From contig CAMAVQ010000002.1 in assembly GCA_945861755.1 (NCBI GenBank), positions 25,120 to 89,119 on the forward strand: DNA of 64,000 nt. The letters are read 5' to 3'. The DNA comes from Gemmatimonas phototrophica (lineage in GTDB: Bacteria; Latescibacterota; UBA2968; UBA8231). A program made the translations under genes and the position numbers. Under the pieces are notes generated by a model. It was given only the letters and a program-made list of their open reading frames with translations, ran no database searches and was not told the DNA's origin. Positions 32,191-42,047 of the stretch are shown piece by piece (position 1 is the first letter of the stretch; each line of letters starts with the position of its first letter).

Positions 32191-33120
32191 ATGTTGAGGC
32201 GCGCCACCTTCATCGGCCCCTGGGCGGCCGTGCCCCTGGCCTGGACCGACGAGGATCGCCTGGACGAAGCGCTCTTCCGGGCCGACGTGGTCCGCTGCTG
32301 CCAGGCTGGTGCTCCCGGTGTGTACAGCGGCGGCCCTTCGGGAGAGGCCTACGCCGTGGAGTTCGACGAATTCCAACTGCTGGCCCGCGCCCTGGTCGAG
32401 GCCGCCCACAGCCAAGGCAAGCCGGCGATGGTGGATTGCACCTCCACCTACACCCTGGGGGCGCTGCGCCGGGCCGAGTTCGCCGCCGGGGTGGGCGCCG
32501 ACGCGGCGATGGTGGCTTTGCCCTTCTGGGCCGAGGTGGGCGAGGAGCAGGTAGTCTCCTTCTTCAAAGAGGTGGGGCAGGCCGCCGGTTCCCTGGCTCT
32601 GGCCATCTGCGATACCTTGCGGGCCAAGAAGGTGCTGACCGTGTACCAGCACCACGGCATCAAGGAGGCGGTACCCAATTACCTGATGGTCTGCGCCACC
32701 CCCGGCACCGTGGGGCTAGAAGCCGAGGGTTGCAAGGCCCTGAGCGAGTTTGTCAATGTCTTTGCGGGCGAACAGTGGTGGGACCAACTGGGGCCCTGCG
32801 GGGTGCGGGGCAGTTGCAGTTCGCTGATGGGCTGGGCGCCCCGCCTGGCCCTGGGGCTGTGGGCCCGCCTGCAGGAGCAGGACTGGAAAGCGCTCCAGGC
32901 TGCCTCGCCGCGGCTGGGTGTGATGCAGCGCTTTCTCGCCCTGCAACTGAATGCGCGCGGCTGCGCTGACACCGCCGCCGACCGGATCGGCGCCCAGGCC
33001 GGAAACCTACTGCAGGCCGGCCTGCGCAACCGCGGTCCCTACCCTTCGGCTACCCGCGAAGACGTGGAGGCCCTGCGCCACTGGTGCCGCAAAAACTACC
33101 CCGAGCTGCTGCAAGGTTGA
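32191..33120 (+). CDS. Dihydrodipicolinate synthase (DapA) family protein, divergent
   Basis: TIM-barrel layout with GVYSGGPSGEAYAVEFDEF and HHGIKEAVPNYL (Schiff-base-lysine-like). Confidence 0.75.
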   Translation: MLRRATFIGPWAAVPLAWTDEDRLDEALFRADVVRCCQAGAPGVYSGGPSGEAYAVEFDEFQLLARALVEAAHSQGKPAMVDCTSTYTLGALRRAEFAAGVGADAAMVALPFWAEVGEEQVVSFFKEVGQAAGSLALAICDTLRAKKVLTVYQHHGIKEAVPNYLMVCATPGTVGLEAEGCKALSEFVNVFAGEQWWDQLGPCGVRGSCSSLMGWAPRLALGLWARLQEQDWKALQAASPRLGVMQRFLALQLNARGCADTAADRIGAQAGNLLQAGLRNRGPYPSATREDVEALRHWCRKNYPELLQG

Positions 33121-33139
33121 AAAACTTACAGGAGATACT

Positions 33140-34279
33140 ATGGATATCGACGCGATCCGCGCCCAGATCCCCCTGACCAAGGAATGCATCTATCTCAACA
33201 CCGGCGGCATCTCGCCCAGCCTGGACCTGGTCACCCAAGTGCTGGTGGGCGAGTACCAGGAGACCGCCCAACATGGCCCGCCGCTGATTATGGACTACCA
33301 GCGCTACGCCGCGCGTCTGGAGGAGGCGCGGCAGCAGTTGGCCGGCTTCTGCGGCGTCGAAGCCCTTGACCTCTGCCTGACCCACGGGGTGGCCGACGGC
33401 ACCACCACGGTGTTCAACGGCATCGATTGGAAAGCAGGCGACGAACTCATCCTCACCGATGAGGAGCACCCGGCGGTCAAGATGCCCGCCGAACATCTTG
33501 CCAGTGCCCACGGCGTGCAGTTGCACTATCTGCCCATCGCCGGGGGAGAGGACGAGATCTTGCAGCGCCTGGAGGCGATGATGACCCCCAGGACGCGCTT
33601 GCTGGCTCTCAGCCATGTCACCACCGACACCGGCACCCGGCTGCCGGCGCGGGCCATCGTCGAATTGGCCCACCGGCGCGGGGTGCCCGTCCTCTACGAC
33701 GGGGCCCAATCCCTGGGGCAGTTCCCGGTCGACGTGTCCCAACTGGGCGCCGACTTCTACAGCCTGCTGGTGTACAAGTGGATGTACGGCCCCTACACCG
33801 CCGGCGCCCTCTACGTGGAAAAGTCCTGGCAGGAACGGCTGCGCGTGGTGCCTTCGAGCGCCAACTACTTCGGTTCGGCGGGGGCGCGGCGCTTCGAGTT
33901 TGCCACCGTACCGCCGCCTTACTACTTTGCCAGCGCGGCGGCGACCACCTATATCCAGGAGTTGGGGGTGGCTCAGATCGAGGCGAGGACAAAAACGCTG
34001 GCCGCCGGACTGAGGCGCACCCTGACCGCCATCCCCAGGCTGGTGATCGAGAACCCCCAGGACCCGGAGATGTGTACCGGCATCGTCACCTTCCGGGTGG
34101 AGGGGGTCGAGGGACCACATATATCCACCGAGCTGCGCGCGCGCAAAATCATCACCCGACCCACGGGCCTCAAGTTCAGCGGGGTCAGGGTGTCGGTGGC
34201 CCTCTTCACCACCCAGGCCGAACTGGACGCGTTGGTCAGCGCCGTGGGCGAGATCGCGGCGGCGGCACCCCGCGCCTAG
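33140..34279 (+). CDS. Aminotransferase class V-fold PLP-dependent enzyme
   Basis: YLNTGGISPS, LSHVTTDTGTRLP, YDGAQSLGQFPVDV, ADFYSLLVYKWMYGP (PLP lysine). Confidence 0.92.
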   Translation: MDIDAIRAQIPLTKECIYLNTGGISPSLDLVTQVLVGEYQETAQHGPPLIMDYQRYAARLEEARQQLAGFCGVEALDLCLTHGVADGTTTVFNGIDWKAGDELILTDEEHPAVKMPAEHLASAHGVQLHYLPIAGGEDEILQRLEAMMTPRTRLLALSHVTTDTGTRLPARAIVELAHRRGVPVLYDGAQSLGQFPVDVSQLGADFYSLLVYKWMYGPYTAGALYVEKSWQERLRVVPSSANYFGSAGARRFEFATVPPPYYFASAAATTYIQELGVAQIEARTKTLAAGLRRTLTAIPRLVIENPQDPEMCTGIVTFRVEGVEGPHISTELRARKIITRPTGLKFSGVRVSVALFTTQAELDALVSAVGEIAAAAPRA

Positions 34280-35313
34280 CCGATCTCCTCGGCGACCATC
34301 ATGATCAACTGCCCTTGCTCCACGCGAGCCCGCCAGGCTTGCGCCACGACAATGCCGGCTGTCGCGGCCACAACCTCGAAGGGGTCCTCGTCGAGCCGGT
34401 AGAAGTCGTGGAGCAAGGCCACCGTCTGGCCCTTGGCCGCCTTTTCGCCGCACTCCACCAAGGGCTCGTAGTGGCCCGGATAGGGCGCCGTCACCGAGGC
34501 GCTGACGCGCACCAGGCTCTGGGTACCATCTGCGTGGTGCCCGATGGGCTCGATCTTCCCCTTGAGCAGGCCGTGGTGGATGGCCGCCGCCAACACCCCC
34601 TGGCGGGCGTAGCGCACCCCGCGCACATCCGCCGAAGAACCATAGCCCAACTCGGTGCCGATGGCGTATTTTCCCAGGTGATCGGCGTCGCCGTGTAACC
34701 CGCCCAGGATCCCACCCGGAGGCGAGTTGGGCCCGGCGGTGACGACCGGCACGCCGAACCAGCGGGCCATCTGCTCGCGGCGCTCATTCAGCTCCGGATC
34801 GTCCCCGGTGAAGAAGCCGGCCCAGTGGGCGAAGCGGGCCACCTCGCCGCCCGAGTGCAGGTCGATGGCGATATGCACATGGGGCCAGATGCACTGGCGC
34901 ACGAAGGCGGCGATGCGGTGGGTAATGCCGGCCATGGCCGGGGTGGTGCCGGCCCCCTCGACGAAAACGCGGTTCAGGTTGAAACCATCGTCCCCGGTGC
35001 TCTCGCGGGCGCTGACGCGGAAAGCCGCCACATTGAGCACCGGTACCAGCACCAGCCGGCCCAGCACGTCCTCGATACGGATCTCCCGCAGCAGGTGTTT
35101 GAGGGCCACCGGGCCCTCGTATTCGTTGCCGTGATTGCCGCCAAAGGCAACCAGGCCTTCGCCGGGCTTGGCCTGGGGTCCCACCATCACGGTGAGGGGA
35201 ATCAGGTGACTGCCCCAAATACTGGTGTGGCCCAGGGCGACCCAGTAGTCGCGCCGGCCGGGGCTCTCCATGTCGATCTGCTCGGGGCTGACGATTTCGC
35301 GCGCCATCTGCAC
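34276..35313 (-). CDS. Succinylglutamate desuccinylase/aspartoacylase family protein
   Basis: VAFGGNHGNEYEGPVALKHLLRE zinc motif, IAIDLHSGGE; convergent 4-nt overlap with aminotransferase. Confidence 0.88.
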   Translation of the reverse strand: MQMAREIVSPEQIDMESPGRRDYWVALGHTSIWGSHLIPLTVMVGPQAKPGEGLVAFGGNHGNEYEGPVALKHLLREIRIEDVLGRLVLVPVLNVAAFRVSARESTGDDGFNLNRVFVEGAGTTPAMAGITHRIAAFVRQCIWPHVHIAIDLHSGGEVARFAHWAGFFTGDDPELNERREQMARWFGVPVVTAGPNSPPGGILGGLHGDADHLGKYAIGTELGYGSSADVRGVRYARQGVLAAAIHHGLLKGKIEPIGHHADGTQSLVRVSASVTAPYPGHYEPLVECGEKAAKGQTVALLHDFYRLDEDPFEVVAATAGIVVAQAWRARVEQGQLIMMVAEEIG

Positions 35314-35357
35314 TGCTCCTCTGGTTTACAAGTCGGGAGGGCACCAACGGTACCGGA

Positions 35358-35392
35358 AGTAGGGGCGCAGCATGATGCACCCCTGCGCTACT
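35358..35392. repeat. Imperfect palindromic intergenic element (MITE-like)
   Basis: agtaggggcgcagcatgatgcacccctgcgctact between two minus-strand genes. Confidence 0.5.
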
Positions 35393-35978
35393 AGTTCAAT
35401 TCATCCAGGGTCAGCGAAAAGCTGGGGGCAAATTTCTCCAAGAAGTACGCTACCTCCGGCACCTCCAGTCGGCCCAGGTCTCGCTCGATGGCCACTTTGG
35501 CCTGCGAGAACTCCTGGTTGCCGGCTTTCAATTCCTCCAGGCACTTGAGGTAGGCGCACAACTTGTCGGCCGCCTTGACCAGCCGCAGGCACTGCCCGTC
35601 GGCCGGCTCGGGAAAGAGCAGGGCCCGGTACTCTTCGCGCAGGGCTGCCGGCACCATGCCCAGCAGCCGCTGGGTGGCCACTTCCTCGATACGACCGTAC
35701 GCCGCCTTGATCTCTGGGTTGAAGTACTTGATCGGACTGGCCAGGTCGCCGGTGATCACTTCACTCACCTCGTGGAAGAGGGCCAGGGCCATGACCCGCT
35801 GGGGGTCTACCTGTCCATCCATCACCCGGTTGCGGATTAGGGCCAGGCAGTGGGCCACCAGCGCCACCTGCAGGCTGTGCTCCTGGATGTTCTCTGGGCA
35901 GGTGTTGCGCATTAGCCCCCAGCGCTGGATGAATTTCATCCTCGACAGGTACGCAAAGAAGTGGCTGCTCCCGCTCAT
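35391..35978 (-). CDS. YfbR-like HD-domain nucleotidase
   Basis: RWGLMRNTCPENIQEHSLQVALVAHCLA, SEVITGDLASPIKYFNPEI, KAADKLCAYLKCLEELKAGNQEF. Confidence 0.9.
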   Translation of the reverse strand: MSGSSHFFAYLSRMKFIQRWGLMRNTCPENIQEHSLQVALVAHCLALIRNRVMDGQVDPQRVMALALFHEVSEVITGDLASPIKYFNPEIKAAYGRIEEVATQRLLGMVPAALREEYRALLFPEPADGQCLRLVKAADKLCAYLKCLEELKAGNQEFSQAKVAIERDLGRLEVPEVAYFLEKFAPSFSLTLDELN

Positions 35979-36083
35979 GGTCTGCCCCTTGTTTGACACT
36001 GTGCTGAACCGTCTATTATTTTACAGCCACCGCCCGCCGCTGTCTATGGTTCCTGGCCGGGGCGGTCTCTCTTACCCGCGCCC

Positions 36084-39000
36084 ATGACCCCCGCCCAATC
36101 CCTAGATCATATCGCCCGCAAGACCGCGCTGACCCCTGCCTTTCAGGAGGTAGTCAGTCGCCTGCAAGCCGGCGAAAGAGAAATCTTGCTACAGGGTCTG
36201 CCCGACACCCTGGGGGCCTTCCTGCTGGTCCATGTGCAGCGCAGTCTGGGCCGGCCCCTGCTGGTGGTGGTTCCCGACGAGGACCAGGCCGAGCAGTGGC
36301 GCGATGATCTACAGACCATCGCCGGCGAGGAGATGGTGCGCTACTTCCCCGCCTGGGACGTGGGCCTCTATGACCACCGCTCGCCCTCCCCAGAGATCAC
36401 CGGCCTGCGCATCGAGACCGCAGCCCGCCTGCTGAGCGGGGAGCCGACCATCGTCGTGGCCCTGGCCTCGGCGCTGGTGGCCCCCCTCATCCCCCCCCAC
36501 GCCCTCGAATTGGGCACCTTGCACCTGCACAGTGGCCAGGCCCAGGACCTGGACCCGGTCGTCACGCACTTGGTCGACGCCGGCTTCGAGCGGGTGCCCA
36601 CCGTCGACGGGATGGGCCAGTTCAGCGTGCGCGGCGGCATCCTCGACGTGTACCCCGTGGGCGCCGAACACCCCTTCCGGCTAGACTTTTTTGGCGACCG
36701 ACTCGAATCCATCCGCCAATTCGACCTGAGCACTCAGCGCTCCCTGCGCACCTGCCAGGAGGCCCTGCTGCTGCCGGCCCGCGAGGTTATGCTGGGCAGT
36801 CTCTTCTTCGGCGAGTACCTCCAGCGCCTGCGCGAGGCCGAGTCCCAGGCCCAGATCGAGCTGAGCCAACTGCGTGACCGGCTGGAACTGGGTTCCTCCC
36901 TCGAGGGCATCGAGACCTGGATGGGGGTGCTCTACGGCCCGGGCGAAGGCCTCTTCGCCTACCTGAAGGACCCCCTGGTCTTCTGCCCGGCCCCCGAGGA
37001 CCTGGAGGAGGCGGTCATCAAGGCCCTGGACCCTTCCCTCAAGGAATACGAGCGCCACGCCGAACGCGACCAACTGATGCCCCCCGCCCTGCTGGTCCAC
37101 CAAGCCGCCTGGCTGGAGGGACAAATAGGGCGTTGCGCCCGGCTGCTGCCCGCCCCCCTGGGCCGGGGCAGCGAAGGCCTGCGCTTCGGCGCCCAGCCCT
37201 GCCGCAATTTCCAGGGGGAGTTGGGCCTGCTGCGCCCCGAGATCACCCGCCTCAACCAGGACGGCTATGCCCTCCACCTGATGTGCGAGACCCAGGGCCA
37301 GCGCGGCCGACTGGAGGAAATCCTCGCCGACTGGGCCGACTGGATCGCTTTCGAGCTGGGCACCCTGCGCCAGGGTTTTGTCTACCCGGCGGCCCAGCTG
37401 GCCCTCTTCAACGACCACGAGATCTTCAGCCGCCAGAAACGCCGCTACCGCTACCGCCGCTTCAAGGCCGCCACCCCCATCGCCAGCTCTAGCACCCTGC
37501 AGCGGGGTGACTTTGTGGTGCACGTCGACCACGGCATCGGCCGCTATCTGGGCATTCAGCGCCTCGATATCGGCGGCCGATCCCACGACTGCCTGAGTGT
37601 CGCCTACCAAGGGGCCGACAAGCTCTTTGTCCCGGTGGAGCAACTCGACCGCCTGCGCAAGTACTCCAGCGACGAGGGCCAGACCCCCTACCTCAACAAG
37701 CTGGGCAGCAACGCCTGGGAAAAGCTCAAGGAGCGGACCCGGGAAGAAATCTTCAAGATGGCCGGCGAGTTGATCCAACTCTACGCCGAGCGCAAGGCCC
37801 TGCCCGGCTTCGCCTTTTCCGCCGACACCAGTCTGCACCGCGAGCTGGAAGCCTCCTTCCCCTTCCAGGAGACCCCAGACCAGCTGCGCACCATGGAGGA
37901 GGTGTGCCAGGATATGGAGGCCCCCCACCCCATGGACCGGCTGGTCTGCGGCGACGTGGGCTACGGCAAGACCGAGGTGGCGGTGCGCGCCGCCTTCAAA
38001 GCGGTGGCCGATCACAAACAGGTGGCAGTGCTGGTGCCCACCACCATCCTGGCCCAGCAGCACTACCAGACCTTCAGCGAACGCATGGCCCACTCCTCGG
38101 TAAACGTGGCGGTACTCAGCCGCTTCCGCACCGCCCAGCAGCAGAAAGAGGTGCTGGACCAGTTGCGCCAGGGCCGGGTCGACATCCTCATCGGCACCCA
38201 CCGCCTGCTCTCCCAGGACGTCAAGTTCCGCGACTTAGGCCTGCTGGTGGTCGACGAGGAGCAGCGCTTTGGCGTCAAACACAAGGAGAAGCTCAAACAA
38301 CTCAAACGCCAGGTGGACGTGCTCACCCTCACCGCCACCCCCATCCCCCGCACCCTGCACATGGCGCTGATGGGCTCGCGCGACATGTCGGTGATCAACA
38401 CTCCGCCCCAGGACCGACTGCCCATCCACACTGAGATTCTCCCCTTCGACGAGCAGCGCATCGCCGCCGCCATCCTGCGCGAGGTGGAACGCCACGGCCA
38501 GGTCTACTTTGTCCACAACCGGGTAAAATCTATCCACAGCCTGGTCGACTACCTGCAGGAGTTGCTGCCCCAGGTGCGCTTTGGCGTGGCCCACGGCCAG
38601 ATGCCGGCCCGGCAGTTGGAACAGATTATGCACGATTTTCTCGAAAAGAAATACGACTGCCTGGTCTGCACCATGATCATCGAGTCTGGCATCGACATCC
38701 CCTCGGTGAACACCATTCTGGTCAACCGGGCCGACACCCTGGGGCTGAGCCAGCTCTACCAGATCCGCGGCCGGGTGGGCCGCGCCAAGGACCGCGCCTT
38801 TGCCTACCTGCTGGTGCCCAAGGGCAAGAAGTTCAACCGCAAGAGTCTCCTGCGCCTGCGGGCCATCGAGGAGTTCGCCGACCTGGGCTCCGGCTTCAAC
38901 ATCGCCATGCGCGACATGGAAATCCGCGGGGCCGGCAATCTGGTAGGGGCCCAGCAGCACGGCTTCATCACCGCCGTGGGCTTCGACCTATACTGCCGCC

Positions 39001-39491
39001 TGCTCGAAGAAGCCATGCACGAACTGAAAGGCGAGGCGGTGGAGTCGACGGTGGAACCGGAGATCGTGATCGCCGCCACCGCCTACATCCCCGAGGAGTA
39101 CGTGCCAGACGCCGACCAGAAGATGTCTTTTTATCAGCGCCTGGCCGGCGCCCGCCGGTTGGTAGACCTGCTGGCCATCCAGGAAGAGATGGAAGACCGC
39201 TTCGGGCGCCTGCCCTTCCCCACCCGCTCGCTCTTGCACCTGATGGAGATCAAGGTGATGGCCCGCCAGCTGGGCGTGGTCCTGGTCCAACTGGAACGGG
39301 CGCGTCTGCGCCTGGTATGGCCCCCCGAATTCCAGCCCGCCCGCACCGACATCCAGCGCCTGGTCGAGAAAAGCCCGGCCCAGCTGGAATTCAACCTCGG
39401 CGAGCAGTTCACCATCGAGGCCCAGGTAGGTGGCAGCGACGAGCAGGAAAGGCTGGAGCGGGCCAAAAATATCTTGCAGGAGATCCTCTAA
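36084..39491 (+). CDS. mfd: Transcription-repair coupling factor
   Basis: 1135 aa; CarD-like RID GDFVVHVDHGIGRYLG, Walker A CGDVGYGKTEVA, DEEQRFGV, TATPIPRTLHMAL. Confidence 0.98.
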   Translation: MTPAQSLDHIARKTALTPAFQEVVSRLQAGEREILLQGLPDTLGAFLLVHVQRSLGRPLLVVVPDEDQAEQWRDDLQTIAGEEMVRYFPAWDVGLYDHRSPSPEITGLRIETAARLLSGEPTIVVALASALVAPLIPPHALELGTLHLHSGQAQDLDPVVTHLVDAGFERVPTVDGMGQFSVRGGILDVYPVGAEHPFRLDFFGDRLESIRQFDLSTQRSLRTCQEALLLPAREVMLGSLFFGEYLQRLREAESQAQIELSQLRDRLELGSSLEGIETWMGVLYGPGEGLFAYLKDPLVFCPAPEDLEEAVIKALDPSLKEYERHAERDQLMPPALLVHQAAWLEGQIGRCARLLPAPLGRGSEGLRFGAQPCRNFQGELGLLRPEITRLNQDGYALHLMCETQGQRGRLEEILADWADWIAFELGTLRQGFVYPAAQLALFNDHEIFSRQKRRYRYRRFKAATPIASSSTLQRGDFVVHVDHGIGRYLGIQRLDIGGRSHDCLSVAYQGADKLFVPVEQLDRLRKYSSDEGQTPYLNKLGSNAWEKLKERTREEIFKMAGELIQLYAERKALPGFAFSADTSLHRELEASFPFQETPDQLRTMEEVCQDMEAPHPMDRLVCGDVGYGKTEVAVRAAFKAVADHKQVAVLVPTTILAQQHYQTFSERMAHSSVNVAVLSRFRTAQQQKEVLDQLRQGRVDILIGTHRLLSQDVKFRDLGLLVVDEEQRFGVKHKEKLKQLKRQVDVLTLTATPIPRTLHMALMGSRDMSVINTPPQDRLPIHTEILPFDEQRIAAAILREVERHGQVYFVHNRVKSIHSLVDYLQELLPQVRFGVAHGQMPARQLEQIMHDFLEKKYDCLVCTMIIESGIDIPSVNTILVNRADTLGLSQLYQIRGRVGRAKDRAFAYLLVPKGKKFNRKSLLRLRAIEEFADLGSGFNIAMRDMEIRGAGNLVGAQQHGFITAVGFDLYCRLLEEAMHELKGEAVESTVEPEIVIAATAYIPEEYVPDADQKMSFYQRLAGARRLVDLLAIQEEMEDRFGRLPFPTRSLLHLMEIKVMARQLGVVLVQLERARLRLVWPPEFQPARTDIQRLVEKSPAQLEFNLGEQFTIEAQVGGSDEQERLERAKNILQEIL

Positions 39492-39521
39492 GGAGTCTAT
39501 CTTTAATAGTTCGCACGAGGG

Positions 39522-39564
39522 CCCCTCTGGTCAGCGCGGCCGCGCGATGCCAGAAGGGTTTTTT
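39522..39564 (+). terminator. Probable terminator downstream of mfd
   Basis: Imperfect stem cccctctgg...ccagaaggg with GC-rich inner palindrome followed by T6. Confidence 0.55.
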
Positions 39565-39578
39565 ATTGGATCAAAGCG

Positions 39579-40412
39579 ATGCCGAGACTCTTCCTCTGGT
39601 GCTGCGCCTGGCTCCTGACTTCCTGCTCCGCTGATCAGGAACAGGAGGGGGTGGTGGCCCGCGTCGAAGAGGCAGCGCTGACTACCTCCGACCTGGAAAA
39701 CCTCCTGCCGGCCGAACTGGGCGTGGGCCAGGGGCCGGCCGAGAAGGCGCAGTTCGTCGAGCAGTGGGTGGAGCAGCAACTGCTTTACCAGGAAGCCCTG
39801 GACCGCAAACTGGACCAGAGCCCCCGCACCCAACAGCTGCTGGAGCAGGCGCGCCGGGATCTGCTGGTGGCTGCCCTGCTCAACGCCGAATTCGAGGGCC
39901 AGGACACCCAGGTCAGCGAGGCGTCCATCCAGCAGTACTACGCAGAGAACCGGGAGCAGTTCCGCCGCACCAGGCCCGAAATTCGCGCCATCCACATCCT
40001 GCTGGCCACCGAGGCGGACGCCACCGCCAAGCGCCAGGCCCTGCGCAACGGGACTTCCTTTGAGGAACTGGCCCGGCTACACTCGCTGGATCAGGAGACC
40101 AAGGTGCGGGGTGGGGACCTGGGCTACTTCTCCGCCGACGACAACCCGGCCCTGTGGGAGGCCTGCCGTGGCCTGCCCTTCAAGACGCTCTCGGGGCCGA
40201 TCCAGACCCAGTACGGCTACCATCTCATCCAGGTGCTCGACCTCCAGGAAGCCGGCACCATCAAGGAACTGGACCAGGTCCGCCCCCAGATCGTCGACAC
40301 CCTGGTCCGGCAGGACTACAAACAGCGCCTTGCGGAACTGATCAGCCGGCTTAAGAGTTCCAGGAAATGGACCATTGACGACCGGAAGCTAGGCCCCTCA
40401 CAATCTCGTTAA
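39579..40412 (+). CDS. Peptidylprolyl isomerase, PpiC-type, putative lipoprotein
   Basis: Signal peptide ending LTSCS; IRAIHILLATEADATAKRQALRNGTSFEELAR; GGDLGYFS. Confidence 0.88.
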   Translation: MPRLFLWCCAWLLTSCSADQEQEGVVARVEEAALTTSDLENLLPAELGVGQGPAEKAQFVEQWVEQQLLYQEALDRKLDQSPRTQQLLEQARRDLLVAALLNAEFEGQDTQVSEASIQQYYAENREQFRRTRPEIRAIHILLATEADATAKRQALRNGTSFEELARLHSLDQETKVRGGDLGYFSADDNPALWEACRGLPFKTLSGPIQTQYGYHLIQVLDLQEAGTIKELDQVRPQIVDTLVRQDYKQRLAELISRLKSSRKWTIDDRKLGPSQSR

Positions 40413-40423
40413 ACCCAAAACAC

Positions 40424-41722
40424 ATGCGCTACTCCCTTTGTTGTTTTGCCCTGATCCTGGGACTCGGTGCGGTGCGGCCTGTTGGCGCCACCCCCGAACT
40501 ACTCGACCGCATCGTCGCCGTGGTCGACAACCAGGTCGTCCTCTGGTCCGAGGTCAATTTCCGCGTATTGCTCGAACTACAGGAGCGCGGCTATCGCCAG
40601 CAGCCCGGCCCCGAGGAACTGACCCGCCTGCGCCAGCAGGCCCTGAAGCAGATGATCGACGACGACGTGCTGATGCTCAAGGCCCAAAAGGACAGCGTCC
40701 AGGTCGACGAAACCCAAGTAGAGGCCATCCTCAGCCAACGGCTTGAGGAGATCAAGTCCGGTATGCCGGCCGCCGAATTCAACTCCATGCTCGAACGCGC
40801 CGGCCTCAGCGAACGCCAACTCAAGAGCCGCTACCGCAAGGATATCCGCCAAAACCTGCTAGCTGACCAGCTGCGCAGCCAACTGGCCATGCGTCTGTAC
40901 GTGGGCCGCAAGGATGTGGAAACCTACCGCCAGGCTTACCGCGATTCCCTGCCGCCCCGTCTGTCGCTCAGCAAGATCAGCATCAAAGTGAAACCCGACC
41001 CCCAGGTGCTGGCCAAGGCCCGCGCCAAAATCGAGGAGGCCCAACAGCAGCTGGCAGCGGGTGAGGATTTTGCCCAGCTGGCCAAGGCCTACTCCGAGGA
41101 CCCCGGCACCGCCGCCAACGGGGGCGACCTGGGCTGCTTCAAGAGCGGCCAATTGGTTCCCGAATTCGAGGACGCCGCCCGCCAACTCAAGCCCGGCCAG
41201 ATCAGCGATCCAGTGCTCACCCCCTACGGATACCACCTCATCCAACTGCGCGAAAAACGCGAGGACGAGGTCTGTGCCAGTCACATCCTGGCCCGGGCGC
41301 CCATGAACCAGCAGGACCGCGAGCGCACCGCCATCCAGCTAGAAGAGCTGCGCCGCCGTGCCGGAGCCGGTGAGGACTTTGCCCAGCTAGCCAAGGAATA
41401 CTCCGAAGACCCCGCCTCAGCCCAGCGGGGCGGATTGTGGCAGATCCTGTCCACCAACCAGTTGCCCGGCTTCATCCAGCCTTATGTGGGACCGATGAAA
41501 TTGGGCGAAATCTCCGCCCCCTTTTTCCTCGAAGACAGCGGCCACCTGCTCAAGATCAACGACGACCAGCCCACCATCGAAAACCTGGTGCGCGAGGAGC
41601 GGCTGGAAACAGCCATGCGCCGCCTAGTCGGGGACTACCAGCAGCAGATCCACATCGAAGAACGGCTCTCCGAGGACTTTCTCCACCAACCGGCACTGCC
41701 CCAACAACCCGCCGTCAAGTGA
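40424..41722 (+). CDS. SurA-like periplasmic chaperone/PPIase with two PpiC domains
   Basis: N-terminal LLDRIVAVVDNQVVLWSEV; two parvulin blocks (GGDLGCFKSGQLVPEFEDA, AQRGGLWQILSTNQLPGF). Confidence 0.92.
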   Translation: MRYSLCCFALILGLGAVRPVGATPELLDRIVAVVDNQVVLWSEVNFRVLLELQERGYRQQPGPEELTRLRQQALKQMIDDDVLMLKAQKDSVQVDETQVEAILSQRLEEIKSGMPAAEFNSMLERAGLSERQLKSRYRKDIRQNLLADQLRSQLAMRLYVGRKDVETYRQAYRDSLPPRLSLSKISIKVKPDPQVLAKARAKIEEAQQQLAAGEDFAQLAKAYSEDPGTAANGGDLGCFKSGQLVPEFEDAARQLKPGQISDPVLTPYGYHLIQLREKREDEVCASHILARAPMNQQDRERTAIQLEELRRRAGAGEDFAQLAKEYSEDPASAQRGGLWQILSTNQLPGFIQPYVGPMKLGEISAPFFLEDSGHLLKINDDQPTIENLVREERLETAMRRLVGDYQQQIHIEERLSEDFLHQPALPQQPAVK

Positions 41723-41741
41723 AACGCTGCTGCCGCTGGCC

Positions 41742-42047
41742 ATGGCCCGCCTCGATCTGTACCTGAAAAACAGCGGTCTCATCCACCAGCGCAGCGCCGC
41801 CCGACGCGCCTGCGATGCCGGGCAAGTGTGGGTGGATGGCCAGCCGGCCAAGGCCAGCCGGGAGGTCCGGGTGGGGGAAGTGCTGCGCCTATGTACTTCG
41901 GACAGCGAGTTGGAGGCCGAAATCGTGGCGATCCCCGAACATCCGGTGGCCAAAAAAGAACGCCAGCACTATTGTCGGATCATCCGCGTCGAGGACCGCG
42001 CGCCCGCTATGCAGGCTTTTGGCTTCGACGAGGACCCCCGCTTTTGA
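41742..42047 (+). CDS. S4-domain RNA-binding protein (HslR/RqcP-like)
   Basis: MARLDLYLKNSGLIHQRSAARRACDAGQVWVDGQPAKASREVRVGEVL. Confidence 0.9.
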   Translation: MARLDLYLKNSGLIHQRSAARRACDAGQVWVDGQPAKASREVRVGEVLRLCTSDSELEAEIVAIPEHPVAKKERQHYCRIIRVEDRAPAMQAFGFDEDPRF

